Origin: Cafeteria roenbergensis
Lineage: Eukaryota; Sar; Bigyra; Bicosoecida; Cafeteriaceae
Direction of reading: 5' to 3'
NCBI GenBank assembly: GCA_008330645.1
Contig: VLTN01000033.1
Span: forward strand, 248,001 to 312,000
Length of the DNA stretch: 64,000 nucleotides
Under the pieces are notes generated by a model that was not told the origin of the DNA, ran no database searches, and saw only the letters and a list, made by a program, of their open reading frames with translations. The translations under genes were made by a program, and so were the position numbers. This document shows positions 18,348 to 27,584 of this stretch, piece after piece. Position 1 is the stretch's first letter. Each line of letters begins with the position of its first letter.

Positions 18348-20510
18348 ATGCACTTTACCCGCTCGCGCCATGTTCGCACCGCCGTGGAACTGGGCGAGCT
18401 GCGCGGCGAGGCGGCAGCAAAGGCGCTGGACGGGCTTCTCTACGCGGAGCCTCTGGGCCTGGGGCTTGAAAACTTCGACGCGCGTGCGTGGCGAGACTTG
18501 CTTGGGTCCGCCGAGCCGGACGATGCCGCCCAGGACATGCTCGACATGATGCTGGACGACTCCTCGCTTCGCAAGGGCGAGTACGTCCTCGGTCCCCGTG
18601 CGCTCGCGGCCGGCGCGGCCCGCATCGTGGCCAGCCTCCGGCCGTTCGACCGCATCAGGACCGACCGGCGATACCTGTCCCGAGCCCAGGCAGAGGCCTT
18701 GGCCGCAGCGGTGCTCCGCGAGCTGGGCGTCTCTCACCTGGTTGGCCGTCGTGCCCGCGCGCGCCTGCTGGGGCTGGGCCCGGCCGCGGCAGCGGCTGCA
18801 ATGGAGGCCGCGGCAGGCGCCGGCCCGGCCTACACCGCTGCCGAGAGCGGGGACAGAGCGGCGGACGCAGCCGCCGCGCAGGCCCTCCGGTCCGGGGACG
18901 GCCTGCACAGCGACGAGAGCGGCACCCCCACCACTGCCGCCTCGGCCGCCGCCGCCTCGGCCGCCGCCGCCTCGGCCGCCGCCGCCGCCTCGGGGCCCAC
19001 GTTCAGCCTCGTTCCCTCCGTACTGGCCACCCACCAGCCCATGCCCCTCCCCATTCGTGCCTTCCTCGCCGGGCTGACGGCCTCTGCCCGCACTGCCGCC
19101 GCGGCGCTCGGCTTCAGGGAGGCACGGGTCACTACGTCCTGGGGTCGCTGGCACTTCTTCGTGGCAGGGCCAACGCCCCCCGCAGAGACAGCGGCAGAGC
19201 TCCCGGCAGAGCCGCCGATTGTGGTTGTTCACGGCCTGTTCACCACTTCGTCTAGTATGCTGGCGCTGGCGTCAGCTCTGTCGACGGCTCTGCCGCACCG
19301 CACAGTGATCCTGCCGGACCTCATGGGATTCGACTTCAGCCTGTCGCGCACGTCGAGAGAACGCCACCTGCCCTCGTGGGCGGACCAGGTGGCCGCGCTG
19401 ACGGAGGCCCTGCGCCAGCTTCACAGGGCAGGCTACCGCTCGTCGCAGCTCGCGCCGGACGAGATCGTTCCGCCCGCGGCTGTTGCGGCCGCCAACAGCG
19501 CAGGTGGCAGCGCTGGCAAACGGGCGAGGACGCGTCGTGCCGCCGGAGGCGGCTGCTGCTTCGACTGGGTGGGCCACTCGTTCGGAGGCTGGGTCTCTGA
19601 GCAGGCGGCAGAGCTGTACCCGGACATGGTCCGGCGCCTGGTGCTCCTCTGCCCGGGCGGGCACGGCCGCTATCGCCGGTACCGTTCCGAGGTGCTGGTC
19701 ACGGGGGGTGGAGAGCCCATGCGCGCCCTGTTCAGGCGCCTCATGCCGTCCGTTGCGGCGCCCCTGGCCGCGCAGGCGATGCTGGGCGTGGCGCAGTCTT
19801 CCGGCGTCATTCGTCAGCTGGTGTCCATGGGGTCGTCTGACTTCTTCGAGCGCCCCTCGGCTCCACTCAAGACCGAAACACTGCTCCTGTGGGGGTCCCA
19901 CGACGACCTCCACAGCCCCTTCTGGGGCCTCCACTGCGACGGCCTGCCCCCGAGTCTGCCACAAGGGAGAGGCCCGTCGCCGCCCGGAGCAGACCGCCGT
20001 GACGCGGCGGCGGTGCCCGCCCCTGGCCTCCCGGGCTCTGCCGCGGCCCGCACTGCTGGCGCTGCCGCCGCAGGCGCGGCCTCGTCGGGGCAGTCACTCC
20101 CCGCACCGCGCCACATGCTGCAGGACCTGACGCGGGCGCGGGGGTTCTGGCTGGAGCGATCAAACCACGCGATCAATGTGGACTCCGCCCACACCGTGGC
20201 CGTGCTGGCTGCGCGGTTCTTCACAGGGGGGCTGGAGGCGCTCCCGGACGCGCCCAGCGCGCTCCGCATGACGGCGGACGTACCGCTCGTCGGTGCTTGC
20301 GCTGGCCTGGAGCGGCGGCGCGAGCCTGCTTCCGACCAGCCCGTCGGGGGTCCGACGCTGGTGGCCAGGGCGCTGGCAGAGGCGCTTCGGCTGGGCACAT
20401 CGGTTGTGTTTCGGTCGATGAAGGAGGAGCCGGTGACAGAGCCAACAGTGGGCGATGCAGCGCGGGCCGCGGCCGAGAGCGGCGCCCAGAGTCGTCCGGC
20501 CAAGCTGTAG
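18348..20510 (+). CDS. Alpha/beta-hydrolase-fold protein
   Basis: Predicted 720 residues, single exon, ending TAG at 20508-20510. The C-terminal half is an alpha/beta hydrolase: oxyanion strand PIVVVHGLFTTSSS near residue 287, PDLMGFDFS near 325, nucleophile elbow GHSFGG with Ser411, an acid candidate in LLLWGSHDDL near 515 and the histidine in RSNHAINVD near 604. The substrate is unknown; lipases, esterases and epoxide hydrolases share this layout. The N-terminal 200 residues have no domain I recognise; a poly-Ala stretch (about residues 195-215) forms the linker. Insertions of Ala/Gly/Pro (about 380-400 and 545-590) lengthen the domain. I chose the ATG at 18348; the frame is open upstream to 17418 but that part overlaps the asd gene and lacks good starts. 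Confidence 0.85.
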   Translation: MHFTRSRHVRTAVELGELRGEAAAKALDGLLYAEPLGLGLENFDARAWRDLLGSAEPDDAAQDMLDMMLDDSSLRKGEYVLGPRALAAGAARIVASLRPFDRIRTDRRYLSRAQAEALAAAVLRELGVSHLVGRRARARLLGLGPAAAAAAMEAAAGAGPAYTAAESGDRAADAAAAQALRSGDGLHSDESGTPTTAASAAAASAAAASAAAAASGPTFSLVPSVLATHQPMPLPIRAFLAGLTASARTAAAALGFREARVTTSWGRWHFFVAGPTPPAETAAELPAEPPIVVVHGLFTTSSSMLALASALSTALPHRTVILPDLMGFDFSLSRTSRERHLPSWADQVAALTEALRQLHRAGYRSSQLAPDEIVPPAAVAAANSAGGSAGKRARTRRAAGGGCCFDWVGHSFGGWVSEQAAELYPDMVRRLVLLCPGGHGRYRRYRSEVLVTGGGEPMRALFRRLMPSVAAPLAAQAMLGVAQSSGVIRQLVSMGSSDFFERPSAPLKTETLLLWGSHDDLHSPFWGLHCDGLPPSLPQGRGPSPPGADRRDAAAVPAPGLPGSAAARTAGAAAAGAASSGQSLPAPRHMLQDLTRARGFWLERSNHAINVDSAHTVAVLAARFFTGGLEALPDAPSALRMTADVPLVGACAGLERRREPASDQPVGGPTLVARALAEALRLGTSVVFRSMKEEPVTEPTVGDAARAAAESGAQSRPAKL
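18931..18992 (+). repeat. Poly-Ala coding repeat (gcctcggccgcc units)
   Basis: Tandem 12- to 15-base units coding Ala-Ser-Ala-Ala in the linker of the hydrolase gene. Units are nearly identical, so the tract probably varies in copy number. Confidence 0.8.
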
Positions 20511-20596
20511 CCGCCGGCTGTGCAACGGCGCGTGAGCGCAACAGGTTCCTGCTCCGCGACCCGCTGCTCAGCAGCTGCTGCCCCGTCCTCTGCTGT

Positions 20597-20601
20597 TTTG
20601 T

Positions 20602-20654
<53 letters not shown>
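20597..20654. repeat. (GT)n microsatellite
   Basis: About 29 dinucleotides, interrupted early by two TTT steps and then pure, in the 303-base gap between the hydrolase stop and the convergent acyl-CoA-binding gene. It is noncoding and probably length-variable. Open frames across it are artefacts of the repeat. Confidence 0.95.
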
Positions 20655-20656
<2 letters not shown>

Positions 20657-20813
20657 CCCGGGTGCGGGCGAGAGCGCATGTCGCCTCTTCTTTGCGCGCT
20701 GGGCCGCATAAAGGGCGCAGCTGCCTCACACGAAGACGCGTGCGCCGCCCTCTGCGCCCGAGCCGCAGCTACGCCGATGCTATCTGCGTCCGGGACGCGA
20801 CTCGGGGCGCAAG

Positions 20814-22340
20814 CTATTGCATGCGCGCCGCCTCCGCCGCGCGGGCCTCTCCCATGGCCGCCCGAAACGCTTCCACGTCGTCCGTGCTCGGCAGCAGCTG
20901 GATGGGCGTCTCCCCGCTGCTGACAGCAGTCACATCCGCCCCGTGCGCTACCAACACTCCCGCCGTCACGGCGTCCCCGGCAGCGCACGCGCAGTGCAGC
21001 GGCGTTGCGCCGTCCACGTCCGCGGCGGCCACGCTGGCGCCTGCCTTCACCAGCGCCCTCACGGACTCCGGCTCTCCGGCCTCCGCTGCCATGTGAAGCA
21101 GCGTGGTCCCGTCCGAGTCCAGCGCAGTGCGGGCCAGTCCGCCGGCCTGCGTTCCCGCCTTGCCCAGGATCATCAGGACGGTGTCAACGTCCCCGGTTCG
21201 GACCGCCTCCTCCAGCGCGGCAGCTGCCGCAGACAGCGGCCCGTCCGTGGGCGCGGTGGCGAGGTCGACGTCCACCCCGCGCAGCGGTTTCACGCCGCTG
21301 CCGGATGCGCTGGTGCCCCCTCCCATCTCGGGCATAGGCGGAGCTGTGGCGGGCGCGTCGTCTGGGGTTTCGAGCAGCTTGCAAGCCACAGCGTCCACGA
21401 ACGCCGCCGCCAGCGCCGGTGCGACGGCTCCAGCGGCCGCGCGGCCGCCCGAGACGGGTGTCGAGGACGGGGATCCACCGCTAGGCCCCGCCCACAACGC
21501 CACAGGGCCTTGGTCGCCGCTTGCGCGCCTGGCGAGGCCGGCAATGACGAGCACCTCGACGCAGTAGCGCGCCTTTGCCTCTGGCTGCTTCATGCCTCGA
21601 ACGCCTCCCCACGCAGCGCGCTTGGCGGCCCCCACGGGGTCCATGAGCGACGCTGCGCCCGCGGCCCAGCCGCCTCCTGCTGCCGCCGAGTCGGCCGGCG
21701 CGTCGCCGTTGCCCGCCTGCTTGAACAGGGCGTACAGCCGGAGCATGTCAGCGTCCGCCACGGAGTCGCCGAGGCTCTTGGCTGCCGCGCACGCCGATGC
21801 AAAGGCCTGCTCTAGCTGATCGGCGTCGGGCGCAGCCGTCTCGGACGCCTCCTTGCCTGCGGAAGGCAGATGCATCATGCTGCCGCGGTGACGCTCCGCC
21901 AGCGCATGGCCGCGCGTGTCCACAGCTGCCACAGCGGCTGCACTCGGACTCGGTGGGAAGAACCAGTCTGCGAGCCACAGGCAAGCCACAGGGCGGGACG
22001 GTCTTGGGCGAGGGCGGCAGTCGCGAGCCTTCCCGTCCGGCCGCCGCTCGCCACCGCTGCCTGCCCCCCCACACGAGTCCAACCAGCGTGGGGCGCTGTG
22101 GCCAGGCACAGCCGACCGCGGTCAAATGCGGCACCGGCGACAGGGGCAGCGCTTGGTGCAGCGACCCCCTCGGCACGGCGGTCGCCGTGCGGCGGGCTCA
22201 CCGTGCACCACCAGGTCCCAAGCCACGCGGCCCGCCGCCACCACAGCTGCCGCCGCCACAATGAGCCGAGCATCCTGTGTTGACAGCCCTGTAATCCACT
22301 CAAGGGGCCCGCGGGAGGCCGTGCGCGTCTTGTCGGCCAT
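20814..22340 (-). CDS. Membrane-anchored acyl-CoA-binding protein with ankyrin repeats
   Basis: Exons 22340-22202 and 21967-20814 (intron GTGAGC...CAG, 234 bases) give 430 residues. Order: hydrophobic N-terminal segment at residues 25-46 (ARLIVAAAAVVAAGRVAW...), a linker, an acyl-CoA-binding domain at about 97-190 (LEQAFASACAAAKSL, ADMLRLYALFKQAGNGD, then AKRAAWGGVRGMKQPEAKARY), a low-complexity region, and two to three ankyrin repeats at about 320-420 (GTTLLHMAAEAGEPESVRAL, GATPLHCACAAGDAVTAGVL). The ACB domain carries long-chain acyl-CoA between membranes. TM-ACB-ankyrin is the layout of plant ACBP1/2; animal ACBD6 has ACB-ankyrin without an anchor. The ACB domain has an Ala/Gly-rich insertion between its second and third helices. 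It probably sits on the ER or plasma membrane, facing the cytosol. Confidence 0.9.
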
Positions 22341-22457
22341 GGCCCGCGAGAGGAGTGCGTGAGAAAGGCGACGGGCGCCAGCGTTCGTGTCCCCTCGGCA
22401 GCTGCAAATGGTTTTCGTTCACAGTGCCAAAATTGGAACTTGCGAGTTGTTGAGTAT

Positions 22458-22529
22458 GCCGTCTTGAGCTAATGGATAAGCATGTTGTTTTCTACACAAT
22501 AAATCCGAGTTCGATTCTCGGAGACGGTG
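22458..22529 (+). tRNA. tRNA-Arg (UCU anticodon)
   Basis: A 72-base cloverleaf folds cleanly. The acceptor stem pairs GCCGTCT with AGACGGT (one G-T at the tip), the D-arm is in AGCTAATGGATAAGC, the anticodon stem is GTTGT/ACAAT with loop TTTCTAC (anticodon TCT), and the T-arm is CCGAG-TTCGATT-CTCGG. The discriminator is G; CCA is not encoded. No intron. A pol III terminator TTTTT lies at 22535-22539 and internal A- and B-box-like sequences are present. It decodes AGA, which should be a rare codon in so GC-rich a genome. Confidence 0.95.
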
Positions 22530-22846
22530 CTTTCTTTTTATTGCCACGCGAGGCACGCGCATGGGCCGAAAGTCTGTGGCTTTGGCGACAAAGCACGTGG
22601 CCACTGCAAGGGCGCGACTGGTGAGGCACGCGGAAACGGCAGCTGGCCGTCCGTGCCACAATCACCGGCCCAGTGCGTGAGCGACAGGCCAGCGCTCGGC
22701 AGAGCCGCAATCGGGGCACGCGCGAGCAAGGCCACCCTCCTGCCCAGAGGCTGAAGGGGTCGCGCAAACGCGCGCCTCTGGCAACTAGGCAGCGGCGCGC
22801 GTGCCCTGGCTGAGGCCGTTCCGGCTCTCGCTCGCTCGGCGCTGCA

Positions 22847-25800
22847 ATGTCCTCCCCGTCGTCGTTGGCCCGGGACGCCGCCGCGGCTGCCTCGCTCGCA
22901 GACCCTGCTGAGGCGCTCGCTGCCTGGCCGCACCTCCCCGTTCCCCTGGAGGACGTGGATGCGGCTATCGACGCGGAGCGGTCGGCATGGGAGGCGGAGC
23001 GGTCGGCGCCCAGGAGGCAACTGCGGCAGCCCCCGCGCTTGGCTCCTTCCGGCCGCGCGTCCTCGTCGCCCCCCTCCTCCCCGCCTCCCACGTTCGGGAC
23101 AGTGCGGCGAGTGGGGTCGGCTGCGGGTGGCGGCGCGCTGCTGGACTGGCCCGCGCCCGCCTTCGTCTTTCCATCCGACCATGATTCCGTAGGCAAACGG
23201 TCGCACCAGCGCCCGGTGTCCTCCCTCGGCCGATCTGTCTCCCGGGGCGGCTCGCCCGGTCGAGCAGGCACGCCCCCGCGGCACGCTGCTCGGCCTGCCG
23301 CGGCCCCGTCGCTGGCATCGCCTGCCGCCGCGTCGGGCTCAGCGGCCACCCCGAATGCCGCTGCTGGCGCAGCCAATGTTGCGGCCGCCGCCTCCACCGC
23401 AACAACCGCTGCGGGCAGTAGCGGCCCGTCCCGGTGGAGGGGCGTCCCTGGCCCTTTGGCCGCTGCCACCAACGGGGGCGGCTCGTCGTCGCTGGCGAGC
23501 GAGGCCTCGCCCGCGCCGGCTGCCAGGCAACCGCACCCCCTGCCTCCCCCTCCGCAACCGCAACCACACCCGGCGCCGTCTCCGCCTCGCCCCCCCCCAC
23601 CTCCTCCTTCGCCATCTGCTGCCGCCGCGTCGTCCGCTGCCGCTGCCGCTGCTGCGGGCGTGAAGGACGCCGCAGGCCGGACCAGCCCGAGCTCGCACCG
23701 CACTTCCCGCCCCGCCCTCGCCGGCTCTGGCATAGAAGTGATGACAAGATCTGGGACTGGCGAGTCGACTCTGCCATCTCCTCTTCACACAAGACGTCGA
23801 AATGGGAGAGGGGCCCACGCCGGCACCCCGCGGCGCACGCCAAGGGCCGCCCTTCACTCCGGCTCCGCGGCGAGGGAGGTTGCCACGCTTCGTGAAGTGG
23901 TCGCTCACTGTGTGGCTCTGCTGAAGACGTCAGCCGAGCGACAGGCGGCGCTGTCGGCCAGAGTCGCGGTGCTTGAGGCTGCGCTTCTCGGCACGCTGCC
24001 GCTCCCTGGTCACGCCCCCGTCTCCGGAGCAGCGCTTCTCGAGTCGGGCTCGGGCCAGTCGCACGCCCATCATGCAGCCGGCGCGATGTCAGCGCCCACT
24101 GTGTCGACCACCTTGGAGGCGGGCCGCGACGCCGCCACCGGCCCGAGGGCCGGCGGGTGGGCCGCGATGATTCTCAGCGGCTTCTCTGCTGTTCGAGCAG
24201 CCCTGCCGCAGCCGCTCTCGCTGTTAGACTCTACGCCGGATGCTGGCGGCGTCGCTGTCCCGTGGCAGGGCGCTGTGGCGGTTGGAGCCGCGGAGCTGTC
24301 GATGGCGTTGGATGCCCGTGACGCTGCGCTGGCGCCCGGAGAGGGCCTGCTCTGCTTTCACCCGGACCTTCCTGCTCTGCCGGTGGCGGCGTCACGTGCG
24401 CTGGTGGTGGCCGCTGCGAGCGTGGGGCCCGCCGGTGCGTTTCCGGCGGGAGTTGCAGGCTGCCTGGCGCCTTCGCGGTGGGCAATCGGCGGGATTGGCG
24501 GCCAAGCGGCCTTCTGGGCTGCCCTGGCCCCGGCCCACCACGCCTCCGCTGTGCCGGCGGAGCCCTCCACAGCGAGGGGAACGGGCCCCGAGGCAGCGGC
24601 GGCAGACCAACCGCGCTCAGGCGCTGCCGGTGCCGCAACCTCTCCTGGCGCTGCCCCGACACTGGATGGGGCCTCACAGGGCTCTACCACAAGCCCAGCC
24701 AGCGATGGTGCCGTTGCAGGCGCCACTGGCGGGGCTGGAGCCGCCATCGCGGTCGCCGCGCGCCAGCAGGCGGCTGGAGCGTTGGCAGCCCTTCAGCTGG
24801 CGGGACCGGGCGACCTGGCGGCCTTGCGGAAGCACGCACACCCCGAGCGAACTCTGTTGGACGCCGTGGTTCGAGGGGCAGTCGCGGGGGGTGCCCTCCC
24901 GCCAAGCGGTGCCCTCCCCCCGAGCGGTGCGTGGGCGCCGAGCGGCTCGTGCTCTGCGAGCCCAGGCCGGGCGGCGATGGCGCCCACTGCCCCCGCTGCG
25001 GCTGCTTGGGAGCCAGTGTGGGTTGTTGTGGACCGTCCCTCCGTGCGCGGTGATACTGCGTCAGTGGCCTCCGTGAGCTCTGCCAAGGGCGCTACTGCGC
25101 GGGCGGCCATGCGCTGGCTGCGCAGAGTTGCGGCCCGCAGGCAGGCATCCGACGAGGCCGGCGAAACCGCGGGTGCAGGCACCCTCAGCGACGTCCCCGC
25201 TCCCCGCGAGTCCACCGTGCACGTGAGCGGCGGGGCGGCGGCCGGGCGTCGGGCGTGGTTCCTGAGACGGGGCTCCTTGCGTGGGTGGCTACCGCTGGCC
25301 CGCACGGATGTGGTGTCCCACGCAGACGGGGCCGGGGCCGCGGCTGGGCCAAGCAGGGCAGCCGCCGCAGGGGCGTCGACGTCGGCGGCTGGCTCTGCCT
25401 CGACGGCTTCGGCCCGGTCGCTGAGCGTGGGGGGCGCCAGCGCGGCTGGCGTGGCCGGTGCTGGGGGCAGGCCTCGCCGACGGTTCGGGGGCACGCTTGC
25501 TGCGTCAGAGGGCACCACGTCGGCATCGGGGGTGGCGGCCCGCGGGGGGCGGCTCGCCGGTGAAGGTGGCGGGGCGGGCGGCCTTGTGACGGAGTCCGTG
25601 GAGGACTTTGGCGATGGTGACGACGGGGGTGTGGCGGCCGGTGGCGGGCCTGCGAGACTCTCCGGGGGGCTTGCCCGGACGGGAACCATGGCGACGATTG
25701 AGCCCGAGGACATGGATGCGGACGCGGCGCGGACGCGGAGGGGCAGCGCTGCCGACGAGGAGGAGGAGGACAACGACGACGACGACGACGACGAGGACGA

Positions 25801-26854
25801 CGACGACGACGAGGAAGCGGGCGACGGCGAGGCCGGCCGGAGGGTGGCAAGGACCCGGGCGGGGCAGCTGCGCGACACTGACGGCTGGGGCGGCGCTGGC
25901 GGCGAAGGTGCCTCGTCGGGAAACCGCCTCTCGGCAAGCGGGGGTGGGGCAGCGGCAGCGCGGAGAGCGGCTGAGGAGGCCTGTGCTGTCACAAGGACCA
26001 TCACTCTGCGGTGCGGGCCCAACACGGTTTCGCTGTTGTTGGACAGTGCGAGTGACGCAGCGGCTGCGGCAGCCGGGCTGCGTCGGGCAGCCAGCGCAGC
26101 GCTGACGAGGCGAGCCGTGAGGCGGAGGAGACGGCACAGGCACAGGCTGCGATCGGCGCTGCGGCGGGCAGAGGCCGAGGGAGCTGCTGGGGCCGCCGCT
26201 GGCTCGCGTGCTGAGCGCGAAACCGGTGACGCTGCGAGTGCCGGTGCCAGAGTGGATGACTCGGGGTTCGCCACGGACGAAGAGGAGGCCGCAGAGGAGG
26301 AGCGCGTCGACACGGCTGCGCGCGAGGAGCTGGAGGGGCTGGCCGGGTCGTTCTGCTTTGTGGCAATGAAGCAGAGCGGGCCCTCCGCTGCGGCAGGATC
26401 AGCGGAAAGTTCCGGGGCTGGATCGGCGCGCGGGGGCGGGAAGTGGCTCCGCAGGCTGGTACAAGTTGATGCCGACCGCCAGACGGTTGAGTACTTTGCC
26501 GTCGAGGAGGTCGCCAGGGCCCGAGTCGGGGGGCCCAAGGGCGATGCCGTGCTGCTTGCGGGGGAGGTGGGGGCTCCCGCGCGTGCCGACGAGGCGGCCG
26601 TGCGCGGCTGGCACGCCCTGGCGCAAGCGGCCTGCCCGGCTGGGCCCCGTGACCGCCGCCGTCCCCATGGGGGCGAGGGCGGTGGCGCAGGTCTCTTTGC
26701 TGTGGGGCTTGCGCCAACTTCGAGCTCGGACAGCAGCCAAGGCTGGTGGCTGGCCCTGGAGTCGCAGGAGCAGGCGGCCAGCGTGTCGTGGCTGCTCAGG
26801 GCCGGAGACGAAGCGCCTGGGCCGCGCTGGGTTGCTGCTGCTGCAATCGACTAG
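22847..26854 (+). CDS. Large low-complexity protein with coiled coil and possible PH-like C-terminus
   Basis: Single exon from ATG at 22847 (MSSPSSLARD) to TAG at 26854, 1,335 residues. The N-terminal 340 residues are Ala/Pro/Ser-rich. About residues 345-385 (LREVVAHCVALLKTSAERQA...) form a heptad-like helix. A more ordered block follows (about 440-560), then low complexity, a very acidic run (about 970-990, mostly Asp/Glu) and a basic stretch RRAVRRRRRHRHRLR near 1,090. The final 150 residues have the cadence of a PH domain: WLRRLVQVDADRQTVEYFAV, VLLAGEVGA, GLFAVGL, WWLALESQEQAASVSWLLRA. That would suggest phosphoinositide or protein binding, but the call is weak. A degenerate repeat coding GALPPSG occurs at about 24893-24950. 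No other family is recognised. Confidence 0.7.
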   Translation: MSSPSSLARDAAAAASLADPAEALAAWPHLPVPLEDVDAAIDAERSAWEAERSAPRRQLRQPPRLAPSGRASSSPPSSPPPTFGTVRRVGSAAGGGALLDWPAPAFVFPSDHDSVGKRSHQRPVSSLGRSVSRGGSPGRAGTPPRHAARPAAAPSLASPAAASGSAATPNAAAGAANVAAAASTATTAAGSSGPSRWRGVPGPLAAATNGGGSSSLASEASPAPAARQPHPLPPPPQPQPHPAPSPPRPPPPPPSPSAAAASSAAAAAAAGVKDAAGRTSPSSHRTSRPALAGSGIEVMTRSGTGESTLPSPLHTRRRNGRGAHAGTPRRTPRAALHSGSAAREVATLREVVAHCVALLKTSAERQAALSARVAVLEAALLGTLPLPGHAPVSGAALLESGSGQSHAHHAAGAMSAPTVSTTLEAGRDAATGPRAGGWAAMILSGFSAVRAALPQPLSLLDSTPDAGGVAVPWQGAVAVGAAELSMALDARDAALAPGEGLLCFHPDLPALPVAASRALVVAAASVGPAGAFPAGVAGCLAPSRWAIGGIGGQAAFWAALAPAHHASAVPAEPSTARGTGPEAAAADQPRSGAAGAATSPGAAPTLDGASQGSTTSPASDGAVAGATGGAGAAIAVAARQQAAGALAALQLAGPGDLAALRKHAHPERTLLDAVVRGAVAGGALPPSGALPPSGAWAPSGSCSASPGRAAMAPTAPAAAAWEPVWVVVDRPSVRGDTASVASVSSAKGATARAAMRWLRRVAARRQASDEAGETAGAGTLSDVPAPRESTVHVSGGAAAGRRAWFLRRGSLRGWLPLARTDVVSHADGAGAAAGPSRAAAAGASTSAAGSASTASARSLSVGGASAAGVAGAGGRPRRRFGGTLAASEGTTSASGVAARGGRLAGEGGGAGGLVTESVEDFGDGDDGGVAAGGGPARLSGGLARTGTMATIEPEDMDADAARTRRGSAADEEEEDNDDDDDDEDDDDDEEAGDGEAGRRVARTRAGQLRDTDGWGGAGGEGASSGNRLSASGGGAAAARRAAEEACAVTRTITLRCGPNTVSLLLDSASDAAAAAAGLRRAASAALTRRAVRRRRRHRHRLRSALRRAEAEGAAGAAAGSRAERETGDAASAGARVDDSGFATDEEEAAEEERVDTAAREELEGLAGSFCFVAMKQSGPSAAAGSAESSGAGSARGGGKWLRRLVQVDADRQTVEYFAVEEVARARVGGPKGDAVLLAGEVGAPARADEAAVRGWHALAQAACPAGPRDRRRPHGGEGGGAGLFAVGLAPTSSSDSSQGWWLALESQEQAASVSWLLRAGDEAPGPRWVAAAAID

Positions 26855-27584
26855 ATTGGGCTGCCCATGGGGCTGTGTGGTGTGGCAACGTCGGCCGCTG
26901 CTTTGCGTGTTTGGCATGCCACGCGCTGCTCCGGGAAGCGAAGCTCCGCCCGACCCGGCACACTCAGAAGGACTTTGCCGCGCACCCCGAGCTTGCCCCG
27001 TCCACTCGCGGGGCCCTCTTGAGTGTGCGAGTTTGCCGAGGTTGCTGTCCGCAATTGGGGGACGGCTGGGCTCGGCTGGGTCGACAAGCCGCCCGTCCCA
27101 TGTGCAGACCGAGCGCGGCAGGCTGCGGAGCTGGGAATGGTGAGGACGTGTCACTGCGCATGTTTCCCGATCGGCCGAGCCATTCCGCTGCCGCACGAAC
27201 GCCAATGGCAGGCGTCGCACTTGGCTGGTGCAGACCTCGCACGAAGCAGGGTGATGCTGTTCCGTTTTCGCTTGCATGCCTTCGGCGGCACCGCGGCTGA
27301 GTGGTCGCGAGAGCTCTGCCGCCTTAACTTTGCAAGCAAGCAATGGCGTTCCGCACTCTCTCGCCCCTTGGAGGCAGGAGCCGCAAGCAGCGCGCCCGTC
27401 CTCTGTCATACGTGGCAGCTGTCACGGGGAGGCGGCTTGTGAGTTCGTTTGACTCCGGAGAGCGGAAGCCTCCGCCCAGATTCGTGGCCAGCTGAGCGTG
27501 TTGCCGTCATCGTGACGCCCCCGCGAATAGTCCGCCCCTGGCCCGTTCGCAGGGACACACTGGCCTTTTGACTGGACCAGGGCC
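26855..27584. other. Intergenic region upstream of the ABCC gene
   Basis: 730 bases between same-strand genes. No frame in it has a recognisable product, and its base composition is a little less GC-rich than the flanking genes, as expected of untranslated and promoter DNA. No TATA box is obvious. Confidence 0.5.

Noticed and set aside
24793-26538. 581-codon minus-strand frame
   Set aside because: Mirror of the unknown gene at 22847-26854; Ser/Pro/Ala bias is what antisense of Gly/Ala/Glu-rich coding gives.
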